From Planctomycetota bacterium (lineage in GTDB: Bacteria > Planctomycetota > PLA2 > JAEUHO01): DNA of 64,000 nt. Numbering within the stretch: the stretch's first letter is position 1; each line of letters starts with the position of its first letter. Location: the NCBI GenBank assembly GCA_020851795.1, contig JADZCA010000084.1:38409-102408 (forward strand), in the 5' to 3' direction. Below are positions 7,816 through 16,291 of this stretch, one piece after another. The notes below the pieces were generated by a model. The model made no database searches, was not told the origin of the DNA, and saw only the letters and a program-made list of their open reading frames with translations. The translations under genes and the position numbers were made by a program.

Positions 7816-9131
7816 GCGCAGCCTTCCACCGTCGGGCGTTCCTGCGCGGGGCGGGGGTCGCGCTCGCGCTGCCGTGGCTCGAGTCGCTCGCGCCGCGCGG
7901 CGCCGCCGCGGCCCCGGCCGGCGGCCCGCCGCGTCGCCTCGTCTTCGTCTACGTGCCCAACGGCGTGCACCTGCCCGCGTGGACGCCGAAGACCGAGGGG
8001 ACGTTCGGCGCGCTCCCGCCCACGCTCGCCCCGCTCGCGCCGTTCGCCGCGCGGCTGACGGTCGTGTCGGGGCTCGCGCAGCAGAAGGCCGAGGCCAACG
8101 GCGACGGCCCGGGCGACCACGCCCGCGCGGCGGCGACCTTCCTGACGGGCGCCCAGGCCCGCAAGGCCGCGGGCGAGATCCGCGCGGGGCGGTCGATCGA
8201 CCAGGCGGTCGCGGCCGAGATCGGCGCGGCGACGCCCTTCCCGTCGCTCGAGCTCGGCTGCGACCCGAGCGCCGTGGCGGGGGAGTGCGACTCCGGCTAC
8301 TCGTGCGCGTACTCGAGCACGGTCGCGTGGCGCACGGCCACGACGCCGCTGCCGAAGGAGACGGACCCGCGCGCGCTCTTCGACCGCCTCTTCACCGACG
8401 CGGGCGGCCCGGGCACGCCGCAGGAGAAGGCGCTGCGCCGCCGCCGCCGCCGTCGCGTGCTCGACGTCGTCGCGGACGAGGCGCGCGCGCTCGCCGCGCG
8501 GCTGGGCGCGACCGACCGCCGCAAGCTCGACGAGTACCTGACGGGCGTCGAGGAGCTCGAGGCGCGGCTCGACCGCGCGGGCGAGGGGGGCGCGGTCGCG
8601 GGGCTGTCGCGCCCGGGCGAGGCGCCGCGCGACGACCTCGCGACGCACGCGGGCCTCCTGCTCGCGGTCCTCGCGACGGCGCTGCGCACCGACCGCACGC
8701 GCGTGGCGACGGTGATGCTCGCCAACGAGGGGAGCGGGCGCTCGTACCCGTCGATCGGCGTGCCCGAGGGGCACCACGGGCTCTCGCACCACGCGGGCGA
8801 CGCGGCGGTGCAGGAGAAGCTCGGGAAGATCGACCGCTACCACGTCGAGATCCTCGCGCGGTTCCTCGCGGCGCTCGACGCGGTCCCCGAGGGCGACGGC
8901 ACGCTGCTCTCGAGCACGCACGTCGTCTACGGCTCCGGCATCGGCGACGGGAACCGCCACAACCACGACGAACTGCCGATCCTCCACGTGGGGGCGCCGC
9001 TGCCCGGGCTCCGGGCGGGCGAGCACGTCCGCCACCCCCGTCGCACGCCGCTCGGCAACCTCTTCGCCTCGCTCGGCGTCGCGATGACCGGTCGCCCCCT
9101 CCTCGTCGGCGACGCCACCGGCCCCCTGTAG
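7812..9131 (+). CDS. DUF1552 protein, Tat-exported
   Basis: A 439-residue protein beginning with a twin-arginine-like leader, RRAFLRGAGVALALPWLE (from residue 7), typical for DUF1552. Further family marks are VFVYVPNGVH, the LELGCDPS segment with a Cys-containing loop, RLDEYL-like KLDEYLTGVEELE, GHHGLSHH and the C-terminal GSGIGDGNRHNHDELP. It is predicted to fold in the periplasm beside its DUF1592 partner, whose stop it overlaps by ATGA; the pair is a conserved two-gene unit in Planctomycetes and Myxococcota. The enzymatic role is unknown; the His-rich C-terminal motifs suggest metal binding, which is inference. A palindromic element begins right at the stop codon. Confidence 0.9.
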   Translation: MSAAFHRRAFLRGAGVALALPWLESLAPRGAAAAPAGGPPRRLVFVYVPNGVHLPAWTPKTEGTFGALPPTLAPLAPFAARLTVVSGLAQQKAEANGDGPGDHARAAATFLTGAQARKAAGEIRAGRSIDQAVAAEIGAATPFPSLELGCDPSAVAGECDSGYSCAYSSTVAWRTATTPLPKETDPRALFDRLFTDAGGPGTPQEKALRRRRRRRVLDVVADEARALAARLGATDRRKLDEYLTGVEELEARLDRAGEGGAVAGLSRPGEAPRDDLATHAGLLLAVLATALRTDRTRVATVMLANEGSGRSYPSIGVPEGHHGLSHHAGDAAVQEKLGKIDRYHVEILARFLAALDAVPEGDGTLLSSTHVVYGSGIGDGNRHNHDELPILHVGAPLPGLRAGEHVRHPRRTPLGNLFASLGVAMTGRPLLVGDATGPL

Positions 9132-9220
9132 GAAATCGGGGTCAGGTGATTTCCCCGCATTGTGGGGACATCGGGGTCAGGCCCCGATTTCCCCATATTG
9201 CGAGGATCTGTCCTGACCCC
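9131..9220. repeat. Palindromic REP-like intergenic element
   Basis: Nested inverted repeats built on the unit ATCGGGGTCAGG. GGAAATCGGGG at 9131-9141 pairs with CCCCGATTTCC at 9182-9192, and the unit recurs at 9172-9181 and, inverted, at 9209-9220. It starts at the last base of the DUF1552 stop codon. Such GGGGTCAGG palindromes resemble the REP-like repeats that accompany Y1 REP-associated transposases, none of which is in the window. It may also act as a terminator. Confidence 0.5.
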
Positions 9221-9310
9221 CGCATCCCCGATGGACCGGGGGCTCGTACACCGCTTGTGCAATCGGGGGGCGCGCGGCGGCGTAGAAGAAGGACGTCGGG
9301 AGGACGATGC

Positions 9311-10336
9311 ATGCCCCGCTCCGCGCCGATCGCCGCCGTCTTCCTCGCCCTCGCCGGGACCGCGCTCGGCGTGCTCGCCGCACGACGCGCGCCCGCCGCC
9401 GACGCCCCCGCGAAGGCGCCGCCCGTCGTCGAGACGTGGGAGGGCTACCTCTGGAAGGACAAGGACGGCCGCACGCGCCTGGGCGACCCCGTGATCGCCA
9501 TGGGCGTCATGGCCACCCCGGCCCAGGTCGTCGCCGAGCCCGCCGCCTCACGGCTCGCCCCCTTCCTCTCGCCGGTGGGCGACGAGTACCACTTCTGGAA
9601 CTACACCCTCGACAAGGAGGGCGACAAGGCCCTCGACGCGCAGCCTCGCTACCTCGTCCGCCTGCGCGGCCCCGTCACCACGGTCGGCGAGCGCGGCGGC
9701 CTCGGGATGTTCTCGTCCGACACCGTGCTGACCATGGACGACGCGCGCCTCGTCACGCTCGAGCCCGTCGATCGTGGCTGGCTCGATGCATGGGCCGTCG
9801 TGTTCCGCGACAAGGCGTCGCCGTGGCGGATCCGCGAGGGCGGTGACACCTCCGAGGCGGGCCGACGTCGTTTCGCGGAGCGCGCGCTCGCCGCGCTCGC
9901 CGCGATGCGCGCGCGCCCCGGACCCTCCGACGCCGAACGCGCCGCGGCGAAGGCCGCCGACGCCGGCGCCGCCCTCTCGGACGCGTTCCGCCGGGAGAGC
10001 GAGGCCTCGCTCCAGCGCTACGTGGTGGCGCAGGCGAAGGCGAACGGCTGGGCGCTGCGGGGGCTCGACGCGCTCCCGCCGGTCCCGCCCGACGCCGACG
10101 AGGTGCAGGGCCTCTTCCTCGAGCACGCGACGAAGGCCGCCTTCCTCGCGGCCGTCGTCGCCCGATGGAAGGGCGACCTCTCGATCGTGCTCCTCCCGCA
10201 CTACGTCGAGACCGGCCCCGCGAACGCCCGCGGCGTCTCGTGGAGCTCCGTCTCCGTCGCCGCCGTGCGCGACGACTGGAGCGACGACGACTACGTCGCG
10301 CACCGCCGGACGACCGTGGCGACGCTGCGCCGATGA
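9311..10336 (+). CDS. Secreted protein of unknown function
   Basis: A 341-residue protein with a signal peptide (h-region VFLALAGTALGVLAA, cleavage near APAADA at about 30) and no other membrane segment. The mature part begins with VVETWEGYLWKDKDG and contains beta-rich stretches (YLVRLRGPVTTV, SIVLLPHYVET) and an Ala-rich helical middle. No known motif is seen and I cannot name a family. GGAGG at 9299-9303 lies 7 nt before ATG 9311. The stop overlaps the ATG of the spermidine-synthase-like gene (ATGA), so it is the first of three coupled genes. Confidence 0.75.
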   Translation: MPRSAPIAAVFLALAGTALGVLAARRAPAADAPAKAPPVVETWEGYLWKDKDGRTRLGDPVIAMGVMATPAQVVAEPAASRLAPFLSPVGDEYHFWNYTLDKEGDKALDAQPRYLVRLRGPVTTVGERGGLGMFSSDTVLTMDDARLVTLEPVDRGWLDAWAVVFRDKASPWRIREGGDTSEAGRRRFAERALAALAAMRARPGPSDAERAAAKAADAGAALSDAFRRESEASLQRYVVAQAKANGWALRGLDALPPVPPDADEVQGLFLEHATKAAFLAAVVARWKGDLSIVLLPHYVETGPANARGVSWSSVSVAAVRDDWSDDDYVAHRRTTVATLRR

Positions 10337-11751
10337 AGCGCGCCCTCGTCGCCGCGGCGGTCGCCGGCGCCGCGGGGATGGCCGTCGAGCTGCTCGCGCT
10401 GCGCGCGCTCGCACCCGCCTTCGGCACGACGCTCTCCACGTGGGCGTGGCTCATCGCCGCGACGTTGCTCGCCGGCGCCGTCGGCGCGCTCGTCGGCGCG
10501 CGCGCCAGCCGGGCGCCGTCCGCGCGCCGCACCGCCGCCGCTCTCCTGCTCGCCGCCGCCGCCACCGGCGGCCTCGCCGTCGGCCACGCGCCGCTCGTCG
10601 GCGCACTGCTCCCGTTGCCCGTCGAGCTCGGCACCGCGCTCGGCGCGCTCGCGCTCGTCACGCCCGCCGTGCTCCCGTGCGCCGCGGTGGTGCCGCTCGC
10701 CGTCGCGCAGGCGGCCCCCCGTCTCGGCGCCGGGCCCGCGGCGGGCCGCACGCTGTGCGCCTCGACGGCCGGCAGCCTCGTGGGCACGCTCGGCACCGCG
10801 CTCGCGCTCGTCCCCGCGCTCGGCGTGGCCGCCTCCGCGGGCGTCGTCGCCGCCGCGCTCGCCGCGACCGCGCTCCTCGTCGGGGCGCGCCGGGCCGCGC
10901 TGGCCCTGCTCGCGGCGTTGGGCGGCGCCGCGGGCCTCGGGCGCGTCGCCGACCGCCGCACGCCCGCCGACGTGCTCCTCGAGCGCCCGTCCTCGCACGG
11001 CCTCGTCTCGCTGGTCCGGCGCGGCGACGCCGTCGTGCTCACCGTGGACGGCGTCGCGCAGGGCACGCGCGACCCCGGCGTCGAGAGCCTCGCCGCGCTG
11101 CGCGCGCGCGGCCAGCACGTCGCCGTGCTCCCCGTGCTCCACCCCCGCGCACGCACCGCGCTCGTCGTCGGCCTCGGGGCCGGCCTCCTCACGTCGGCGC
11201 TCGCCGTGCGCGGGCTCGACGTCACCACCGTCGAGGTGGACGACGTCGTGGCCGACGTGGTGCGCTCCCGCTGGGGCGTCCCGGGCACGCTCGTCGTCGG
11301 CGACGGCCGTGCCGTCTGGCGCCGCACGACCGCGCGTTTCGACCTCGTCGCGCTCGACGCGTTCGCCGGCGAGGGCCTCCCCGCGCACCTGCTCACGCGC
11401 GAGGCGTTCGAGGAGCTGCGCGCACGCATCACGCCCGGCGGGCTGCTCTGCGTGCACCTCGTCGGGGAGCCGGCGCACGCGACGACGGCGGCGGTCGCGG
11501 CCACGCTCGCCGCCGCGTTCCCGTACACGCTCGCAACCCGCGCCGGGTCGCGCGCCCCCGTGGACGACCTCTTCCTGTTCGCCTCGGACACGCCGGTCAC
11601 GCTCCCGCCCGACCCCACCCTCGACCGCGCGCGCGCCGGCGTGTTCGCCCCGCCGCCCGGCGTCGTTGTCACCGACGACCGCAACCCGCTCGACCGCCTC
11701 CACGAGCCGATGGCGCGACGCCTCCGCGCCCTCTCGCGACGGGACGGATGA
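10333..11751 (+). CDS. Membrane protein fused to a spermidine-synthase-like domain
   Basis: A 472-residue protein in two parts. Residues 1-205 form about six hydrophobic segments in a small permease-like bundle. From about 220 comes a spermidine-synthase-type Rossmann domain: a beta-rich start (LVSLVRRGDAVVLTVDG), motif I GLGAG (280-284), acidic EVDD (301-304), VVGDGRAV, and LVALDAF as the post-motif. This fused layout is common in bacteria whose members are annotated as fused MFS/spermidine synthase; whether polyamines are the product is not established. The gate-keeping catalytic Asp is not certain here. ATGA overlaps join it to both neighbours, so secreted protein, membrane methyltransferase-like protein and regulatory-domain protein are likely made together. 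Confidence 0.8.
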   Translation: MKRALVAAAVAGAAGMAVELLALRALAPAFGTTLSTWAWLIAATLLAGAVGALVGARASRAPSARRTAAALLLAAAATGGLAVGHAPLVGALLPLPVELGTALGALALVTPAVLPCAAVVPLAVAQAAPRLGAGPAAGRTLCASTAGSLVGTLGTALALVPALGVAASAGVVAAALAATALLVGARRAALALLAALGGAAGLGRVADRRTPADVLLERPSSHGLVSLVRRGDAVVLTVDGVAQGTRDPGVESLAALRARGQHVAVLPVLHPRARTALVVGLGAGLLTSALAVRGLDVTTVEVDDVVADVVRSRWGVPGTLVVGDGRAVWRRTTARFDLVALDAFAGEGLPAHLLTREAFEELRARITPGGLLCVHLVGEPAHATTAAVAATLAAAFPYTLATRAGSRAPVDDLFLFASDTPVTLPPDPTLDRARAGVFAPPPGVVVTDDRNPLDRLHEPMARRLRALSRRDG

Positions 11752-13505
11752 GCGTCGTGCGCCGCCCCGCCCGCGCCACGCTCGTCGTCGGCCTCGGCCT
11801 CGCCGCGGCCGCCGCGCTCGCGGTGGCGCTCCGGCGCGCGCGCGCGACGCGGGGGCCGGACGGCGAGGTCGTCGCGCCCGCCGCGGAGGCCGCCGTGCCG
11901 CCGGCACCGGTGACCGGCGCGCAGCTGTCGGCGCGCGGCGCGAGGCCCGGGGCGACCACGGCGCCGCCGCGCCCGGTCGCGCCGGAAGACCCCTTCCAGC
12001 GCGACGACGACGGCGCGGCGATCCGCGGCCACGTGCGCGACGCCGCCGGCCGTCCGCTCGCCGGCGTGCGCGTCGAGGTCGAGGGGCACGCCTACCTCGT
12101 CCTGCCCACCGACGACGCCGGGCGCTTCCAGGTGAGCGGTCCCGAGCCGGGCCCCGCGCGCCTCGTCCTGCGCTGGGGGCACTTCTCCTCGGACGCGCCG
12201 CCGGCGCTCGTGCGCGACCTCGACGTCGCCCCGGGCCCCGCGGTCACGCGCGTGGAGCTCGTCGTCGATCCCGTGCCGTCGATCGAAGGCGTCGTCGTCG
12301 GGCCCGACGGCCGGCCGCGCGGCGGCGTCGGGCTCGATCTCGTCCGGACCGGGACGAGCGTCTCCGACGCCGTCGCCGAGCAGTGGCTCTCGAGCGGCTT
12401 CGCGGCGCCGCCGAACCGGATCCGTCTCCGCTCGGCGGCGGACGGGACGTTCCGCTTCCTCGGCGTGCCCGAAGGGCTCCGCTTCGACGTGGTGTGGTGG
12501 GACGACGACGCCGACGAACGCGTCGGGGCGCGCGGGCTCGCGGCCGGCGCACGCGGCGTCCGGATCGAGGTCGGGGCGAGGCACGGCGTGGTGGCGCGGT
12601 GCGTGGATGCGGCGTCGGGCGACCCCGTCACCGCCTCGGTGACGGCACAGTCGCTTTCGCCGCGGCTCTCGGAGCAGGAGGCGAGCCTCGCGCAGCCGCC
12701 CGACGAGGGCGTCCGCGCGCGTCCCGGCGAGCGCCTGCGCCTCGTCGCGCAGGCGGCGGGGTACGCCCCGGCCGTCGTGGAGCACGTCGTGCGCGGCGAC
12801 GTCGAGATGGAGGAGGTCGTCGTGCGGATGGGGCGGTCCCCCGTCCACGCGCCCGTCTTCGTCGGCGTGGTGGACGAGACGGGCGCGCCGTGGCCGTCGG
12901 TCCCCGCGCTCGCGTGGAGCGTCGGCGACACGGGCGTCGAGGTGGACGACGTGACGACGTCGATCGTCTCGTACGGCGCCCCGTGGGCCGGCGGGTCCCG
13001 CTACGCGGCGATGGCGACGTTGCCCACCGGGCGCTTCGAGGTGCGCCCGGCGCGCGACACGGTCGGGCTCCCCACGAGCGGCGTCCTGCGCTTCGCGCTC
13101 GCGGGCTCGCGCGCGCTCGAGGTGCCGCTCGCCGACGAGGACGCGCTCCTCGACGTCGCGTTGCCCCGCGGCGGGGCGCTGCGCGTGTCCGTCGTCAAGG
13201 AGCCCGGCGGCGCGCCGCAGGACCCGGGCGACATGACCTCGCTCAGCGCGACGACGGCCGACGGGACCCGCGTCGTCCTGCGGCTGTTCCGTCGCGGCGA
13301 GCGCATCGGGCTCGCGGCGCCGGCGCGGCCGCCGGGCGAGGGCACGGGCGCGGCCGACGCGTACGAGACGCAGGCCCTCCCGCCCGGGCCGACGACGGTG
13401 CACTGGACCGGCGGCCTCCACGACGGCTCGCCGGTGGTGGTCTCGCGGGCGACCCAAGTGGTGGCGGGCGAGGTGACCGCCGTCGAGCTGGTGGACCCGC
13501 GCTGA
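11748..13505 (+). CDS. Carboxypeptidase-regulatory-like domain protein
   Basis: A 585-residue protein with one N-terminal membrane segment (ATLVVGLGLAAAAALAVAL, about 9-27), a Pro-rich linker and several Ig-like beta domains facing the periplasm. The clearest domain is IRGHVRDAAGRPLAGVRV at about 90-107, a carboxypeptidase D regulatory-like fold, followed by a second, VPSIEGVVVGPDGRPRG. Such domains usually carry binding rather than catalytic roles. No peptidase motif is present. It overlaps the preceding gene by ATGA and is the last of the three coupled genes; a 118-bp gap then separates it from the promoter of the next operon. Confidence 0.78.
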   Translation: MSVVRRPARATLVVGLGLAAAAALAVALRRARATRGPDGEVVAPAAEAAVPPAPVTGAQLSARGARPGATTAPPRPVAPEDPFQRDDDGAAIRGHVRDAAGRPLAGVRVEVEGHAYLVLPTDDAGRFQVSGPEPGPARLVLRWGHFSSDAPPALVRDLDVAPGPAVTRVELVVDPVPSIEGVVVGPDGRPRGGVGLDLVRTGTSVSDAVAEQWLSSGFAAPPNRIRLRSAADGTFRFLGVPEGLRFDVVWWDDDADERVGARGLAAGARGVRIEVGARHGVVARCVDAASGDPVTASVTAQSLSPRLSEQEASLAQPPDEGVRARPGERLRLVAQAAGYAPAVVEHVVRGDVEMEEVVVRMGRSPVHAPVFVGVVDETGAPWPSVPALAWSVGDTGVEVDDVTTSIVSYGAPWAGGSRYAAMATLPTGRFEVRPARDTVGLPTSGVLRFALAGSRALEVPLADEDALLDVALPRGGALRVSVVKEPGGAPQDPGDMTSLSATTADGTRVVLRLFRRGERIGLAAPARPPGEGTGAADAYETQALPPGPTTVHWTGGLHDGSPVVVSRATQVVAGEVTAVELVDPR

Positions 13506-13579
13506 CGCGGTTTCGCGGAACCCGCGGGCCCGCTCGTCGTCCAAGGGGGAACCCCCCGGTCCTGCGCGCGCCGCGGTGC

Positions 13580-13620
13580 TAGGATGCGCCGAGGCCTCGA
13601 GGTCGCGGGGCCGGAGAGGA
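13580..13620 (+). promoter_or_regulatory. Promoter and RBS of the MoxR-BatA operon
   Basis: TAGGAT (13580-13585) is a TAnnnT -10 hexamer; GGAGAGGA (13613-13620) is a strong ribosome binding site just before GTG 13624. This is the only likely promoter seen before the whole 13624-26269 operon. A clear -35 is not seen. Confidence 0.5.
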
Positions 13621-13623
13621 ACC

Positions 13624-15228
13624 GTGGCCGTCGCGCACGACGAGGTCGGGACGCCGGTGGACGCGCTCGCCCACGCGGCGGCCGCGCGGTGGCGCCGTCG
13701 CGTGCGCCTCGGTCTCGCCGTGGGCGGCGTCGCCGACGGCCTCGCGCTGACCGCGCTCGTCGGCGTCGCCGCGCTGCTCGCGCTGCGCCTCTTCGGCGTG
13801 CACGCGACGCCGCACCCCGCGTGGGCGGTCGCGGCGGTCGTGCCGGCGCTGCTCGCCGTCGTGCGCGTGCGCGCCCGCGACCTCCCGTTGTCGGTGTGCG
13901 CGGCGCACCTCGACCGACGGCTCGGGATGGAGGGGATGCTCGTCGCCGGGACCGAGCGTGACGCCTCCGCTTGGCGCCCGCGGCTCGCCGACGGGCTCGC
14001 GGGCGCGCGCGACGCGGCGCCGCGCGTGCGGTGGGGGCGCGCCGCGATGCGGGCGCTGGTCCCGTGGGCTGCGCTCGGCGGCGTGCTGCTCCTGCCCCCG
14101 CCCTACGACCCCGTGCGCGGCCCCGATGCGGCGATCGTGCGTGCGCTCGCCGACGTCGAGCGCCGGCTCGAGGCGCTGGCGCAGGCGCGCGGGCTGCGCG
14201 AGGAGACGCGCGACGCGCTGCGCGAGCGGGTCGCCGAGGTCAAGGCGCGCGCCGAGCGGGGCGAGCCGCTCTCGTGGGCCGACGTGGACGCGGCGGCCGA
14301 CCGCCTCGTCCGCGACGCCGAGCGGCGCGCCGCCGACCTCGCCCGCGCCCGCGCGGCGCTGGGCGCGTTCGCGCGCGAGGCCGGAGCGTCGGGCGGTGGC
14401 GAGAAGGCGCGCGCGGACCTCGCCCATCGGCTCGACGAGGCCGGCAAGGCCGGGCTCCTCGAGGGCCTGCCCGAGACGCTGCAGGCGACGGTGGACGGCG
14501 CGCGGCGCGACGGCGCGTCGGCCGGCGGGACGAAGGACGGCGCGTCCACGGGCACCGAGACCGACCACGGCGTCGGGCAGGGGGGCATCGACCCGAGCCG
14601 GCTCCCCGAGGACGCCGAGGCGATGAAGGCGCTGGCCGAGGCGATGGCCGCGACCGCGGGCGAGCGGCTCGAGGGCGTCGCGGCGGCCGGCGCGATCTCC
14701 GCGGAGGACCTCGCCGCCCTCGAGGCGCTGCTCGAGGGCGACCCGCTGGCGAAGGCGTGGAAGGAGACCGACGGCGAACCGTGCACCCTCTGCCACGGCG
14801 ACCGGCCCGAGGGGTGCGGCGGATGAAGCGGCACCGGCCTCGCTCCCGGTGCGGGAGCGATCGGACGCGACGGCAACGGGCCGCCGGGGCGCGGAGGCGT
14901 CTCGCGCGGCCGCGCCGACGCGAGCCTCGACCTCGTCGGGGCGAGCGAGAAGGCGCGGGAGGCGCTCAAGGCGTCCACGCTGCCCCCGGGCGCTCCGCGC
15001 CCGGCGCCGTCGAGCACGCTGTCGCGCGGCCGCGCCGCCCCCGACGGGAAGGCCGTGCGAGACGACGGTGGGGGCACCGAGGGCGACGACGGTGTCGGTG
15101 GCGCGACGTCGCGCCGTCGCATCGCGCCGCGGCACCGCGACGCGGTGCGCGCGTTCTTCGAGCCCGAGCCGACGCCGGCCCCGCCGGCGCCTGCTCCCGC
15201 GCCCCCCGCGATGGACGGCGGGCGCTGA
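13624..15228 (+). CDS. Putative selenoprotein: membrane protein leading the MoxR/BatA operon (in-frame UGA at codon 401)
   Basis: A 534-residue membrane protein if UGA 14824-14826 is read as selenocysteine. Hydrophobic segments lie at about 35-60, 68-85 and 145-165, then a charged coiled coil (about 170-280), then CTLC (387-390) and CGG-Sec (398-401). After the UGA the same frame runs on for 133 codons with GC-rich third positions and sensible sequence: GRGGVSRGRADASLDLVG, and near the end RHRDAVRAFFE before a Pro/Ala tail. No ATG, GTG or TTG occurs in that frame soon after the UGA, so a separate gene is unlikely. A 7-bp stem with a GGTGC loop follows the UGA. A sequencing error or true nonsense mutation remains possible. 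MoxR starts 22 bp after the final TGA. Function unknown; CxxC and CxxU suggest redox or metal chemistry. Confidence 0.75.
14824..14859 (+). promoter_or_regulatory. SECIS-like element for UGA 14824
   Basis: The UGA (14824-14826) is followed after 21 nt by a perfect 7-bp stem, CGCTCCC (14841-14847) with GGGAGCG (14853-14859), closing a five-base loop GGTGC. Known bacterial SECIS elements have an apical loop with G in its first two bases and GU recognised by SelB, placed about 16-37 nt after the UGA; this fits. Outer CCG/CGG pairing could extend the stem. Confidence 0.65.
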
Positions 15229-15250
15229 CGCGTCCTGCGACGGAGACGAC

Positions 15251-16291
15251 ATGAGCGCACCCGCTTCCCGCGCCGCCGACCGCCTCCTCGACCCCGCCGA
15301 GGTCGAGGCGGGGCGGCGCCCGCTCGTCGCGCTGCGCGCGGCGCTCGGGCAGGTGCTGCTCGGGCAGGACGCGCTGCTCGACCTCGTCACGATCGCGCTG
15401 GCGGCGCGGGGGCACGTCCTGCTCGAGGGCCTGCCGGGGCTGGGCAAGACCGAGCTCGTCAAGGCGCTCGGCACGCTGCTCGGCCTCTCGTTCCGGCGCG
15501 TGCAGTTCACGCCCGACCTCCTGCCCAGCGACGTGACGGGTGGGCCGATCCTGCAGGAGCAGGACGGTCGTCGGGCGCTCGTGTTCCAGCCGGGCCCGCT
15601 GTTCGCCAACGTCGTGCTGGCCGACGAGATCAACCGCGCCTCGCCCAAGACGCAGTCCGCGCTGCTCGAGGCGATGCAGGAGCGGCGGGTGACGGTGCTC
15701 GGCGAGACCCACCCGCTGCCCGAGCCGTTCTTCGTGCTCGCGACGCAGAACCCGATCGAGCTCGAGGGCACCTACCCGCTCCCCGAGGCGCAGCTCGACC
15801 GCTTCCTGTTCAAGGTCGAGGTGCCCGGCGTCTCCGAGGACACGCTCGTGCGCATCCTCTCGACGCGCCGCCGCGGGGCCCCGCCGCCGCTCGCCACCGT
15901 GCTGTCGCGCGACGACCTCGTCGCCCTCTTCGCCTCGGTGGACGCGGTGTTCCTCCCGACGCCGGTGGCGACCTACGTCGCCCGCGTGGTGTCGGCGACG
16001 CACCGCGACGCGGTGAGCGCGCCCGCCGAGGTCGCGCGCTTCGTGCGCTTCGGGGCGTCGCCCCGCGCGGCGATCGCGATCGCGGAGTCCGCCCGCGCGG
16101 CGGCGCTGCTCGCCGGGCGCCCGAACGTGGACTTCTCCGACGTGCGCCGGGTCGCGGTCCCCGCGCTCGCGCACCGGCTGGTGCTCGAGCACGCCGCGCG
16201 CCTCGAGGGCGTCACCGCGGCGACCGTCGTGGAGCGCGTGCTCGCGACGGTGGACCCGGCGGGGCGTCCGCTGCCGGCGGAGGTCGCGTGA
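15251..16291 (+). CDS. moxR: MoxR-family AAA+ ATPase
   Basis: A 346-residue AAA+ ATPase of the MoxR group, acting as a cytoplasmic chaperone-like motor on VWA partner proteins. Walker A GLPGLGKT is at 60-67, Walker B VLADEINR at about 122-129, sensor 1 ATQNP near 165, and the C-terminal lid follows. The start ATG 15251 has GGAG 6 nt upstream. It lies inside an operon with DUF58 and two VWA-type proteins, the classic MoxR-DUF58-BatA set, so its clients are probably the products of 20824, 21633 and 23423. The next gene overlaps by GTGA. Confidence 0.95.
   Translation: MSAPASRAADRLLDPAEVEAGRRPLVALRAALGQVLLGQDALLDLVTIALAARGHVLLEGLPGLGKTELVKALGTLLGLSFRRVQFTPDLLPSDVTGGPILQEQDGRRALVFQPGPLFANVVLADEINRASPKTQSALLEAMQERRVTVLGETHPLPEPFFVLATQNPIELEGTYPLPEAQLDRFLFKVEVPGVSEDTLVRILSTRRRGAPPPLATVLSRDDLVALFASVDAVFLPTPVATYVARVVSATHRDAVSAPAEVARFVRFGASPRAAIAIAESARAAALLAGRPNVDFSDVRRVAVPALAHRLVLEHAARLEGVTAATVVERVLATVDPAGRPLPAEVA

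Noticed and set aside
14823..15254. A separate gene starting with the ATG that overlaps TGA 14824
   Set aside because: Its frame is almost pure Arg/Ala/Gly, as shadow frames are at this GC content, whereas the frame of the upstream gene continues with normal coding character to 15228.
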